From Bacillus dicomae (GTDB lineage: Bacteria > Bacillota > Bacilli > Bacillales > Bacillaceae_G): a stretch of DNA of 64,000 bases. Location: NCBI RefSeq assembly GCF_006494425.1, contig NZ_VHIV01000001.1:434001-498000 (forward strand), written 5' to 3'. The translations under genes and the position numbers were made by a program. Of the stretch, positions 8,599 to 16,416 are shown in pieces. Under the pieces are notes generated by a model. It was not told the origin of the DNA and did no database searches. It was given only the letters and a program-made list of their open reading frames with translations. How positions within the stretch are numbered: position 1 is the stretch's first letter; every line of letters begins with the position of its first letter.

Positions 8599-9444
8599 AT
8601 GGAACGCGTGCTAATTATAGGTGCACTTACGTTTGTAGGTTATCACCTTGTGAATAAAATGATTACAGAAGAAGTAGAAGTATATGGCCTTGATTTTGAT
8701 GAATTTGATAGTATGACAAAAATTAATGAAGAGAAGTTATTGTTAATTGGGCGAAATGCGTTATTTACGTATTATTCGATAAGAGATGAAGACGGATGGA
8801 GATCCGTAGAGGAAGAGAAATTTGATGCCGTTTACTTTTGTCTGTATGAACCTAACCAACAAAGTGGCTTTCGAAATGAAAGAGTTATATTACAGTATTT
8901 AAAGCGAATTATAAGACTGTGTGAAGAACATAAAGTAAAGTTAAATCTAATTTCTTCTATTGAAGTAGGAAACGCAGATGAGTCCGCAAATAAACGTTTA
9001 TTTGCGAAAGTGGAAGAAGGATTGAAAAAAGGAGAGGTACAATATAGTGTATTTCGAGTTCCTACATTATATGGGCCATGGCAACCATCTTTTATGATGT
9101 ATCATCAGCTCATTTTATCAGAACTGGGTGAGAAAGAGTGCCATTATGACAGCGAGGAAAACGGAAGTGATCTACTGTACGTTGAAGATGTATGTGAATA
9201 CTTATGGGAAAATGGAATGAACGAGGAGCATCTCGGTATATATAATTTACTTAGTGGTAAAAAATCATTATGGAAAAAAGGTATGAACCTTTTACGTGCA
9301 GAGGGTAAAGTGAATAAAGAGAATGCGGAAGAAAGAGATGGAGCGGCCGAGGATATTTCGATAAAAAGAAATACCCCGTTAGAATACGGTTTAAATAAAC
9401 AATTGGCACATATGAAAAAATATAAAGAGTTATACGAAGGATAG
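8599..9444 (+). CDS. yjaV: YjaV-like NAD-dependent epimerase/dehydratase-fold protein
   Basis: A 281-residue Rossmann-fold protein related to the extended SDR family. The N-terminal strand MERVLIIGALTFVG is in nucleotide-binding position, but the usual GxxGxxG is degenerate (GALTFVG), and no YxxxK catalytic pair is evident. A loop with YGPWQP resembles the epimerase YGP motif. The active site therefore looks eroded, and the protein may bind a nucleotide without being an active epimerase. The start at 8599 is chosen because the Rossmann strand begins immediately; an in-frame ATG at 8560 lacks an RBS. It is probably co-transcribed with yjaU and comZ. Confidence 0.75.
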   Translation: MERVLIIGALTFVGYHLVNKMITEEVEVYGLDFDEFDSMTKINEEKLLLIGRNALFTYYSIRDEDGWRSVEEEKFDAVYFCLYEPNQQSGFRNERVILQYLKRIIRLCEEHKVKLNLISSIEVGNADESANKRLFAKVEEGLKKGEVQYSVFRVPTLYGPWQPSFMMYHQLILSELGEKECHYDSEENGSDLLYVEDVCEYLWENGMNEEHLGIYNLLSGKKSLWKKGMNLLRAEGKVNKENAEERDGAAEDISIKRNTPLEYGLNKQLAHMKKYKELYEG

Positions 9445-9497
9445 CGAGCGTGTTACACTATGTATGTGAAAGTTTTAATGGAGAGGAAGAACGTAAT

Positions 9498-9674
9498 ATG
9501 AATGAGAAAAGCATGCAATTTTTACAAATCGCAATGAAGCATTTACCAGAAGCAAAGGCCATTTTAGATGATAATGGAATTGCGCTTGATATGGAGAAAG
9601 CTCAACCAGTATTAGAGTTATTGATGAAAGTTATGAACGAAGCATATGAGCTTGGGAAAGCAGATCAAGAATAA
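9498..9674 (+). CDS. comZ: ComZ, small regulator of competence gene comG
   Basis: A 58-residue helical protein (MNEKSMQFLQIAMKHLPEAK, ending EAYELGKADQE) that closely follows B. subtilis ComZ, a post-transcriptional or DNA-binding negative regulator of comG. It sits at the same place, between yjaV and fabH. The ATG at 9498 follows GGAGAGGAAG; the longer in-frame start at 9450 has no RBS. Its last codons and terminator are duplicated about 158 bp downstream (see findings). Confidence 0.85.
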   Translation: MNEKSMQFLQIAMKHLPEAKAILDDNGIALDMEKAQPVLELLMKVMNEAYELGKADQE

Positions 9675-9699
9675 AAAGCATCTTTTAAGATGGAAGAGG

Positions 9700-9738
9700 G
9701 GCCCGAACCGTGGATAGAAGCGGTCAGGGCCTTTTTTA
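9700..9738 (+). terminator. Terminator of comZ (copy 1)
   Basis: GGCCC-ga-ACCG pairs with CGGT-ca-GGGCC, with an internal mismatch, followed by six T's. Confidence 0.7.
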
Positions 9739-9856
9739 TTCTCGCCTGGGGGAAAACCAGAGATATGAAGGGGATAAAGGAAAAGTAGTGAGGAGAACAC
9801 TCTAGTTTAGAAGGAAAGCAGATCAAGAATAAAAAGTATCTTTTTGATGGAAGAGA

Positions 9857-9895
9857 GGCTCGAACCGTAAGTAGAAACGGTTCGAGCCTTCTTAT
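9857..9895 (+). terminator. Second terminator-like hairpin (copy 2)
   Basis: Perfect 12-bp stem GGCTCGAACCGT / ACGGTTCGAGCC with an 8-nt loop, followed by TTCTTATATTT. It is better paired than copy 1 but has a weaker T-run. Confidence 0.65.
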
Positions 9896-9991
9896 ATTTC
9901 AAAAGAAACAGGGAAAGGTATGTTTCCGTTTCTTTTCATAAACAATAAGGTGAATAATGCGTTAGCTTTATGTTTTAGCAGAAATATATTC

Positions 9992-10020
9992 TAGACAAAA
10001 ATACATTTATGTTTTAAAAT
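9992..10020 (+). promoter_or_regulatory. Promoter of fabH-fabF
   Basis: TAGACA (9992-9997), 17-nt spacer, TAAAAT (10015-10020). The FapR-like palindrome begins at the last base of the -10 box. Confidence 0.75.
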
Positions 10021-10036
10021 TAGTACCAAGTCATAA
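10020..10036 (+). promoter_or_regulatory. FapR operator candidate at fabH
   Basis: TTAGTACCAAGTCATAA keeps the left half-site TTAGTACC fully and the right half in part, agreeing at about 13 of 17 positions with the site I recall for FapR. Its position over the start region of a fab operon is the one used in B. subtilis, where malonyl-CoA relieves FapR repression. Confidence 0.7.
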
Positions 10037-10064
10037 TAATTGATATAAAACGGAGGGCTGCGAT

Positions 10065-10997
10065 GTGAACGTGGGCATTTTAGGGATCGGAAGATATGTG
10101 CCGGAAAAAGTAGTCACAAATCACGATTTAGAGAAAATAATGGATACATCCGATGAATGGATTCGTACGAGAACAGGGATTGCGGAAAGACGCATTGCCG
10201 ATGATACAATAGATACTTCATATATGGCCGTAGAGGCTTCTAAAAAAGCACTTGAAGACTCAGGGGTTAGCGGAGAGGATATCGATCTTATTTTAGTGGC
10301 AACAGTAACACCAGATCGTGCTTTTCCAGCAGTAGCTTGTGTCATTCAAGAAGCAATTGGCGCAAAACATGCAGCAGCAATGGATTTAAGTGCAGCGTGT
10401 GCTGGTTTTATGTACGGAATGATTACAGCGCAGCAATTTATTCAAACGGGAACTTATAAAAATATACTAGTAGTTGGTAGTGATAAACTATCTAAAATTG
10501 TAGACTGGAACGATCGAAATACAGCAGTACTATTTGGAGACGGAGCCGGTGCGATTGTAATGGGAGCTGTTTCAGAAGGTAAAGGCGTTCTATCTTTCGA
10601 ATTAGGAGCGGACGGAAGTGGCGGTAAGCATCTTTATCAAGACGAGTATGTTATGATGAATGGCAGAGAAGTCTTTAAATTTGCGGTTCGTCAACTTGGT
10701 GATTCTTGTCTTCGTGTTTTAGATAAAGCTGGTCTTACGAAAGAAGATGTGGATTTCTTAGTACCACATCAAGCGAACATTCGTATTATGGAATCTGCAA
10801 GAGAGAGATTAAATTTACCACAAGAAAAAATGAGTATGACAATTGAGAAGTTCGGTAATACATCTGCTTCTTCAATTCCAATTGCGATGGTAGAGGAATT
10901 GCAAAATGGACGTATTCAAGATGGTGATTTAATTATACTTGTTGGTTTTGGTGGCGGATTAACATGGGGAGCAGTCGCTCTTCGTTGGGGTAAATAA
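10065..10997 (+). CDS. fabH: Beta-ketoacyl-ACP synthase III
   Basis: A 310-residue condensing enzyme that starts fatty-acid synthesis by joining acyl-CoA to malonyl-ACP. Catalytic Cys112 lies in [10 protein letters not shown]. The His of PHQANIR (about 238) and the Asn of FGNTSASS (about 268) complete the Cys-His-Asn triad, and [10 protein letters not shown] closes the protein. The start is GTG at 10065: an overlapping ATG at 10063 runs straight into TGA, and GGAGGG lies 7 nt upstream of the GTG. It is followed 31 bp later by fabF, giving the classic fabHA-fabF operon under a FapR-type operator. Bacillus species often carry a second FabH elsewhere. Confidence 0.97.
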   Translation: MNVGILGIGRYVPEKVVTNHDLEKIMDTSDEWIRTRTGIAERRIADDTIDTSYMAVEASKKALEDSGVSGEDIDLILVATVTPDRAFPAVACVIQEAIGAKHAAAMDLSAACAGFMYGMITAQQFIQTGTYKNILVVGSDKLSKIVDWNDRNTAVLFGDGAGAIVMGAVSEGKGVLSFELGADGSGGKHLYQDEYVMMNGREVFKFAVRQLGDSCLRVLDKAGLTKEDVDFLVPHQANIRIMESARERLNLPQEKMSMTIEKFGNTSASSIPIAMVEELQNGRIQDGDLIILVGFGGGLTWGAVALRWGK

Positions 10998-11028
10998 GGA
11001 CTGAGAGAAAAAAAGGAGTGTATTTTGT

Positions 11029-12267
11029 ATGGAAAAAAAGAGGGTCGTAATTACAGGACTAGGAGCTGTTACACCGGTCGGTACAGATGTTGAAACAGCA
11101 TGGGAAAACATTAAAAAGGGTGTATCTGGAATCGGACGACTTACAAGAATTGATCCGGAACTGTTTCCAGCAAAAGTAGCAGCAGAAATTAACGACTTTG
11201 AAGTCGAGAAATATATTGATAAAAAAGAAGCGCGCCGTATGGATCGTTTTACACAATATGCAGTAGCAGCAGCGAAAATGGCAGTTGCAGATGCAAAGCT
11301 TGAAATTACAGAAGAAAACGGACCTCGAATTGGTGTATGGATTGGTTCTGGTATTGGTGGTATGGAAACATACGAAGAACAATTTAAGATTTTTACTGAG
11401 AAAGGCCCGCGCCGCGTGAGCCCATTCTTCGTACCGATGATGATTCCAGACATGGCAGCAGGTCAAGTATCGATCGCAACAGGAGCAAAAGGAATTAACA
11501 CTTGTTCTGTAACAGCTTGTGCATCTGGTGCAAACTCAATTGGTGATGCATTTAAAGCAATTCAGCGTGGGGATGCTGATGCAATGATTACAGGCGGAGC
11601 AGAAGCGCCGTTAACAAGTATGGCGTTTGCAGGATTTAGCTCAGCAAAAGCATTAACATTCAATGAAGATCCAGCAACAGCTTGCCGTCCATTCGATAAA
11701 AACCGTAGTGGTTTCGTAATGGGTGAAGGTTCAGGTATTTTAATTCTTGAAGAATTAGAGCATGCATTAGCTCGTGGTGCTCACATTTATGCGGAAATTG
11801 CGGGTTATGGTGCAACTGGTGATGCATTCCATATTACAATGCCTGCTCCTGGCGGTGAAGGCGGCGTGCGTGCAATGCGTCAAGCTTTAGCAGATGCAGG
11901 TCTACAGCCAGAAGATATTGATTACATTAATGCGCATGGTACAAGTACAGATGCGAATGAAAAGTATGAAACGATGGCGATTAAAGAAACGTTCGGTGAG
12001 CATGCGTATAAAGTAGCAATTAGCTCAACGAAATCAATGACAGGTCACTTATTAGGAGCAGCTGGAGCTGTTGAAGCGATTTTCTCTATTAAATCAATTA
12101 CAGACGGAGTAATTCCTCCAACAATTAACTATGAAACACCAGATCCAGAATGTGACTTAGATTATGTACCGAATAATGCGAGACATCAAGAAGTAAACGC
12201 GGTGTTAAGTAACTCACTAGGATTCGGTGGTCATAACGCAGTATTAGTATTTAAATCATATAAATAA
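11029..12267 (+). CDS. fabF: Beta-ketoacyl-ACP synthase II
   Basis: A 412-residue elongation condensing enzyme. Cys164 in TACASGANS is the acyl-accepting nucleophile, and His residues in [11 protein letters not shown] (about 304) and TGHLLGAAG (about 341) form the Cys-His-His triad of the KAS I/II class. The length is normal for FabF. An RBS (AAGGAGTG) precedes the ATG. It is the second gene of the fabH operon and ends at an unusually long perfect palindrome. FabF is the cerulenin/platensimycin target in this pathway (family knowledge). Confidence 0.97.
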   Translation: MEKKRVVITGLGAVTPVGTDVETAWENIKKGVSGIGRLTRIDPELFPAKVAAEINDFEVEKYIDKKEARRMDRFTQYAVAAAKMAVADAKLEITEENGPRIGVWIGSGIGGMETYEEQFKIFTEKGPRRVSPFFVPMMIPDMAAGQVSIATGAKGINTCSVTACASGANSIGDAFKAIQRGDADAMITGGAEAPLTSMAFAGFSSAKALTFNEDPATACRPFDKNRSGFVMGEGSGILILEELEHALARGAHIYAEIAGYGATGDAFHITMPAPGGEGGVRAMRQALADAGLQPEDIDYINAHGTSTDANEKYETMAIKETFGEHAYKVAISSTKSMTGHLLGAAGAVEAIFSIKSITDGVIPPTINYETPDPECDLDYVPNNARHQEVNAVLSNSLGFGGHNAVLVFKSYK

Positions 12268-12275
12268 TAGATGAG

Positions 12276-12317
12276 ATAAGGAGTTTTTTCGCAATATATT
12301 GCGAAAAAACTCCTTAT
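12276..12317 (+). terminator. 42-bp perfect palindrome after fabF
   Basis: Two 20-nt arms (12276-12295 and 12298-12317) pair perfectly around a 2-nt AT centre. They include an internal run of six T / six A and are followed by TTATTTATTTTTA. It probably terminates the fabHF transcript, although the T-tract is interrupted. Confidence 0.75.
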
Positions 12318-12373
12318 TTATTTTTACGCCTTTTTCTTCTGATGCATATACATAAGAAAAAGGAGGGATAAAG

Positions 12374-13162
12374 ATGGGGATTGTTGAAACTGCTGAGTGG
12401 TTATATCTATATTATGGACGGCCAGAAAAGCTTTGTGAGAAGTTTACGAAGTATATCCCGCTGCCAAAAGAAAGGTTGTATCGCTTTTTAATTTCTAAAG
12501 GTATGTATCGCCCGGTTATGCGAGGGGAACAAGAGATTAAAGAGTTAGAGAAAAAGGAAATTTGGAAAGAATTACGTACGGAGTATGAGAAGCTGAAAAA
12601 TTGGTTAAAAGGTCCAGATGTCCCTGTCTTTATTTTATTATCAGATTCCTATAATCGAACTGTACAAGAAGAGTATAACGGCAGGGCTGGATTATCTATG
12701 CGTCACGTTATTTTCTTATTTGTATGTGGACGGAATTCGGTGGAAGAATTAAAAGTGTTATTGGCTCATGAATATCATCACATATGCAGATTGCATCAAA
12801 TTGAGACGAAAGAAACGGAATATACATTACTTGATACGATGATTATGGAAGGATTGGCTGAGCAAGCGGTAACGGAAAGATATTCAGAAAAAAACAATGC
12901 ACCGTGGACGACGTATCTTTCAAAAGAAGAGGCTATATATTATTGGAAAAACGTTGTACATGAAAGAATAAGTATAAAGCGAGGAACAAGGGAGCACGAC
13001 ATCTTATTAAATGGATTTCACTCTTATCCGAAGATGCTTGGCTATGCGCTTGGATTTCATATTGTCAAAGATTGTGTAACTTTGAAAGGAGAAGATACAC
13101 TTTCTTTATTACCTATAGATGCAAAAGAAATATTGAATAAAGCAAATACATTTCATATATAA
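12374..13162 (+). CDS. yjaZ: YjaZ-like DUF2268 putative zinc metalloprotease
   Basis: A 262-residue protein of the DUF2268 family. It carries an HExxH zinc motif (H132-E-Y-H-H136) and a downstream EGLAEQ segment whose Glu is a likely third ligand, the gluzincin arrangement. No signal peptide is visible, so it is predicted cytoplasmic; its substrate is unknown. An RBS AAGGAGGG precedes the ATG. It lies directly after fabF as in B. subtilis, but the app oligopeptide operon that follows yjaZ there is missing here. A terminator follows at once. Metal-dependent activity is inferred from the motif only. Confidence 0.82.
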   Translation: MGIVETAEWLYLYYGRPEKLCEKFTKYIPLPKERLYRFLISKGMYRPVMRGEQEIKELEKKEIWKELRTEYEKLKNWLKGPDVPVFILLSDSYNRTVQEEYNGRAGLSMRHVIFLFVCGRNSVEELKVLLAHEYHHICRLHQIETKETEYTLLDTMIMEGLAEQAVTERYSEKNNAPWTTYLSKEEAIYYWKNVVHERISIKRGTREHDILLNGFHSYPKMLGYALGFHIVKDCVTLKGEDTLSLLPIDAKEILNKANTFHI

Positions 13163-13192
13163 AAAAACAGGAGCTCTATTTCCTGTTTTTTT
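13161..13192 (+). terminator. Intrinsic terminator after yjaZ
   Basis: AAAAAACAGGA / TCCTGTTTTTT hairpin with an 8-nt loop and T-run; the yjaZ stop codon is at its left edge. Confidence 0.85.
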
Positions 13193-13305
13193 AGTATTAA
13201 TAGAAGAAAAAATAATAATTAGAATATATTTCCTTAGGTGGAATAAAGTTAAGAAAAATTGAACATAATGATGGATACAAAAAGTAGTGAAGTGAGGGGT
13301 AGTGA

Positions 13306-14052
13306 ATGTTATATCTACATGATGTATGGGTAAATTGGTTTGAAGGTGAAGAGAATGGGTATAACGTTTGTCATTTTTACGAATGGCGGAAAGATGATAC
13401 GATCGAACTATTAGATCAAGTGCCATTATTAAAAGTAGATGCCACATTATATCATTACATCGAGAACGAATTGTTAGAGCTTCCGCAAAAATTGTTGGAA
13501 GACGTACATCATAAGGCTTATATTCGTAAAAATCATGAACGTTTACAGCAAGAGTATTGCTTTGTTGTTACAGATGGAAAAGGAATTATTGCGATCGACA
13601 CAATTGGTTACAATGTACCAATTCGAAAAAGTAGACTTATACCGCGCCAAGAGCAGATGGTATATGAGATGGTAGAAAACGTACAAGCAGAAAAGTATGA
13701 GTTCCAAGTAGAAGAAATGGAAAAAGAACATCATATTTTATCGCCATCACCTTTCATTATGAATGGCTTAACTCGTAAAGAAAGACAGCTTAAACAATTA
13801 TTATTTATGGCGTTAGATCAATTACATACAACGAAAAACACAGCAGAAATTCGCTATTGGTTCACAGAGTGGGATCCATCAGCATACGGAATGGTTCAAC
13901 ATATGGAATTTGAAGATATTTGGGCTAGGTTGTATGATGAAGCGAAAGCAGGTTGGTCCGAGAAGCACGAACAATTATGCGAGCGTCTCGTAAAAGGACA
14001 GCCATTTTTTGAAAAGTTATGGGAAATGGAAAACGAGCAAAAGGTAAATTAA
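13306..14052 (+). CDS. yjbA: YjbA family protein (DUF3603)
   Basis: A 248-residue soluble protein beginning [20 protein letters not shown], recognisable as YjbA/DUF3603, a Bacillaceae family of unknown function. It is rich in Glu, Lys and Gln with no membrane segment. A block with [16 protein letters not shown] is the best-conserved part I can recall. The ATG follows GTGAGGGG at a spacing of about 6. It is monocistronic, with a good terminator at the end. Confidence 0.82.
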   Translation: MLYLHDVWVNWFEGEENGYNVCHFYEWRKDDTIELLDQVPLLKVDATLYHYIENELLELPQKLLEDVHHKAYIRKNHERLQQEYCFVVTDGKGIIAIDTIGYNVPIRKSRLIPRQEQMVYEMVENVQAEKYEFQVEEMEKEHHILSPSPFIMNGLTRKERQLKQLLFMALDQLHTTKNTAEIRYWFTEWDPSAYGMVQHMEFEDIWARLYDEAKAGWSEKHEQLCERLVKGQPFFEKLWEMENEQKVN

Positions 14053-14078
14053 AAAAACCGCCGATTGGCGGTTTTTTT
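14052..14078 (+). terminator. Intrinsic terminator after yjbA
   Basis: AAAAAACCGCC / GGCGGTTTTTT with a GATT loop; it is symmetrical, so it could also work on the minus strand. Confidence 0.88.
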
Positions 14079-14090
14079 AATTTGTTGTAA

Positions 14091-14326
14091 CTTAGCTTCA
14101 GCAGCAAGCTCTTCGCGTCTTAGAACCTTCCGCACGAGAAGGTAAGCACCTTCTGTGGGGAAGAACCTTAGCCGTCAGTGCTAAACAGTCGCCTCCGCTT
14201 TATATGAAATCCAGCTCCAGCGGCAAGAATGTTCGGTGGCTTCGCGCCTTCCTGCGAGGCAAAAAGCGCCTCTACGTCAGGAGCTCCATCCCCCTCACAT
14301 TCTAAACGAGCCGCTTCCGCTTTATA
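14091..14326 (-). repeat. Two degenerate tandem copies of an intergenic repeat (bcr-like)
   Basis: Unit A (about 14091-14204) and unit B (about 14210-14326) each begin with CAGCTCCAGCGGCAAG-like sequence, contain TTCGCGYCTT and end with CCGCTTTATA. They are clearly more GC-rich than the surroundings and have no ORF. Repeats of this general look are scattered through B. cereus group genomes (the bcr families). Which family it is, and whether it is mobile, cannot be told from one window. It lies between yjbA and trpS. Confidence 0.6.
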
Positions 14327-14328
14327 AG

Positions 14329-15330
<1,002 letters not shown>

Positions 15331-15365
15331 CTAAATTTGAATGCGTGATAGAGAAGAGAAGGCAA

Positions 15366-15680
15366 ACAAAAAAGCCCATTCATCCCAAAAAACTATAGGG
15401 ACGAATGGACCGCGGTACCACCCTAATTATTTCACTACTGTGAAATCTCTCTAATCCATAATAACGTTTGGATATAACGCCAAAGCCTACTACTTTCGGT
15501 TCGGTTTGGAGCTCAAAAGCCCATTCCATACTGTACAATTACTTGTTCACACCAGCCACAAGCTCTCTGAAATTGCCTCAATATGTACTCTTCTTTATCA
15601 TCGCATACATATAAATTTATTTATTGTTACCTGAGCTCTTTAAATATGAAAGAACTAAAGTTTTATAACAAAATGTTTTG
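15366..15680 (-). promoter_or_regulatory. T-box riboswitch leader of trpS
   Basis: Read on the minus strand, the invariant T-box AGGGTGGTACCGCGG is at 15424-15410. It is followed by a terminator hairpin (CCATTCGTCCC / GGGATGAATGG, ending in TTTTTT at about 15370) that competes with the antiterminator. An AGAGAGCTTGTGG element at the base of stem I is at about 15578-15566. TGG codons at 15528-15526 and 15523-15521 are candidates for the tryptophan specifier. Uncharged tRNA-Trp pairing would switch on trpS. Confidence 0.9.
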
Positions 15681-15686
15681 CTGATT

Positions 15687-15714
15687 ATTATATCATATGG
15701 GATAGTGTTTGCAA
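15687..15714 (-). promoter_or_regulatory. Promoter of the trpS leader
   Basis: On the minus strand, TTGCAA (15714-15709), 16-nt spacer, perfect TATAAT (15692-15687). The expected start is near 15680. Confidence 0.7.
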
Positions 15715-15715
15715 A

Positions 15716-16096
15716 CTACATCAAAATAGTAAAGCTAATGAAGGTCGAGAACAACCCAAGAACGATACCGGTAATGCAAATTGGATACGTCCATTTGAAT
15801 GAATATGTTTTATAAATACGTTCTTTCTTATCGACAGGTTCCTCTACTTCTTCAATTAAAGAGTCAATTTTTTTGTTCGTACCAAAGACTCTTTGGAAGG
15901 CGTAAATTGTTACGTTAAAAAATCCATTTTGAAATATGAATAAAAAACCGCCTATAAGAATAAAAAATAGTGCAATATAAAACGAGATGTTGACAAAATT
16001 CAACAAAAAATGCGATGAAACGAGGAATGCGCCAATACTAGAAGCGATTATCGCTATGAAAATTAGTATACAAGTATGAAAAAAAACTTTATTCAA
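15716..16096 (-). CDS. DUF3899 membrane protein
   Basis: A 126-residue protein with three or four hydrophobic helices: two near the N-terminus (about 5-25 and 31-55), an amphipathic middle with NKKIDSLIEEVEEPVDKKE, and one at the C-terminus. The pattern fits the DUF3899 family, whose function is unknown. I place the start at TTG 16096 because a perfect GGAGGGG lies 6 nt upstream. The in-frame ATG at 16114 would put that RBS inside the coding sequence. A near-consensus CodY box lies about 70 bp upstream, so the gene could share nutrient control with opp. Confidence 0.78.
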   Translation of the reverse strand: MNKVFFHTCILIFIAIIASSIGAFLVSSHFLLNFVNISFYIALFFILIGGFLFIFQNGFFNVTIYAFQRVFGTNKKIDSLIEEVEEPVDKKERIYKTYSFKWTYPICITGIVLGLFSTFISFTILM

Positions 16097-16164
16097 AATG
16101 TTCCCCTCCGTCAAAATATTACTAGAATTATTATACTATAAAAGCTATAATATGTACTAGAATT

Positions 16165-16179
16165 AATTTTTTGAAAATT
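16165..16179. promoter_or_regulatory. CodY box between the DUF3899 gene and oppA
   Basis: AATTTTTTGAAAATT matches the CodY consensus AATTTTCWGAAAATT at 14 of 15 positions. The opp operon is a known type of CodY target in Gram-positive bacteria. The site is about 150 bp upstream of the oppA start and about 70 bp upstream of the divergent gene. Confidence 0.75.
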
Positions 16180-16298
16180 ATACGCAATTAAAGGTCTGAT
16201 TTTAAGATGATGGTAGCAATGTTAACGTATCCCTTTACAAAAAAAATAAAAAAATAAACATTTTATTAAAAATTTTAACAAAAAAACAAAAAACTATA

Positions 16299-16326
16299 TT
16301 CACAATTGTTATATTATATGTATAAT
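16299..16326 (+). promoter_or_regulatory. Promoter of oppA
   Basis: TTCACA (16299-16304), 16-nt spacer, perfect TATAAT (16321-16326); the 5' untranslated region is about 85 nt. Confidence 0.7.
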
Positions 16327-16416
16327 GAAAATTGTAGAAACTTGGAGATTATTCTTTCAATTCTACTTTTTTACAAGTGAGGGTACAGGAAGTGCAATTA
16401 GGGGAGGCAACACAAC

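Larger units (their letters stand above)
9655..9895 (+). repeat. Imperfect direct duplication of the comZ 3' end and terminator
   Basis: Copy 1 (about 9655-9737) and copy 2 (about 9813-9895) share the last codons and stop of comZ (GGAAAGCAGATCAAGAATAA), then AAAAAG-ATCTTTT, GATGGAAGAG and a Cys-anticodon-free hairpin core GAACCG. The offset is 158 bp. The copy 2 coding remnant has no reading frame leading into it, so it is a relic. Confidence 0.75.

Noticed and set aside
14079-14328. Riboswitch or tRNA-like structure
   Set aside because: The stretch has internal duplication and an overall family-repeat look, but no T-box, tRNA or known riboswitch consensus.
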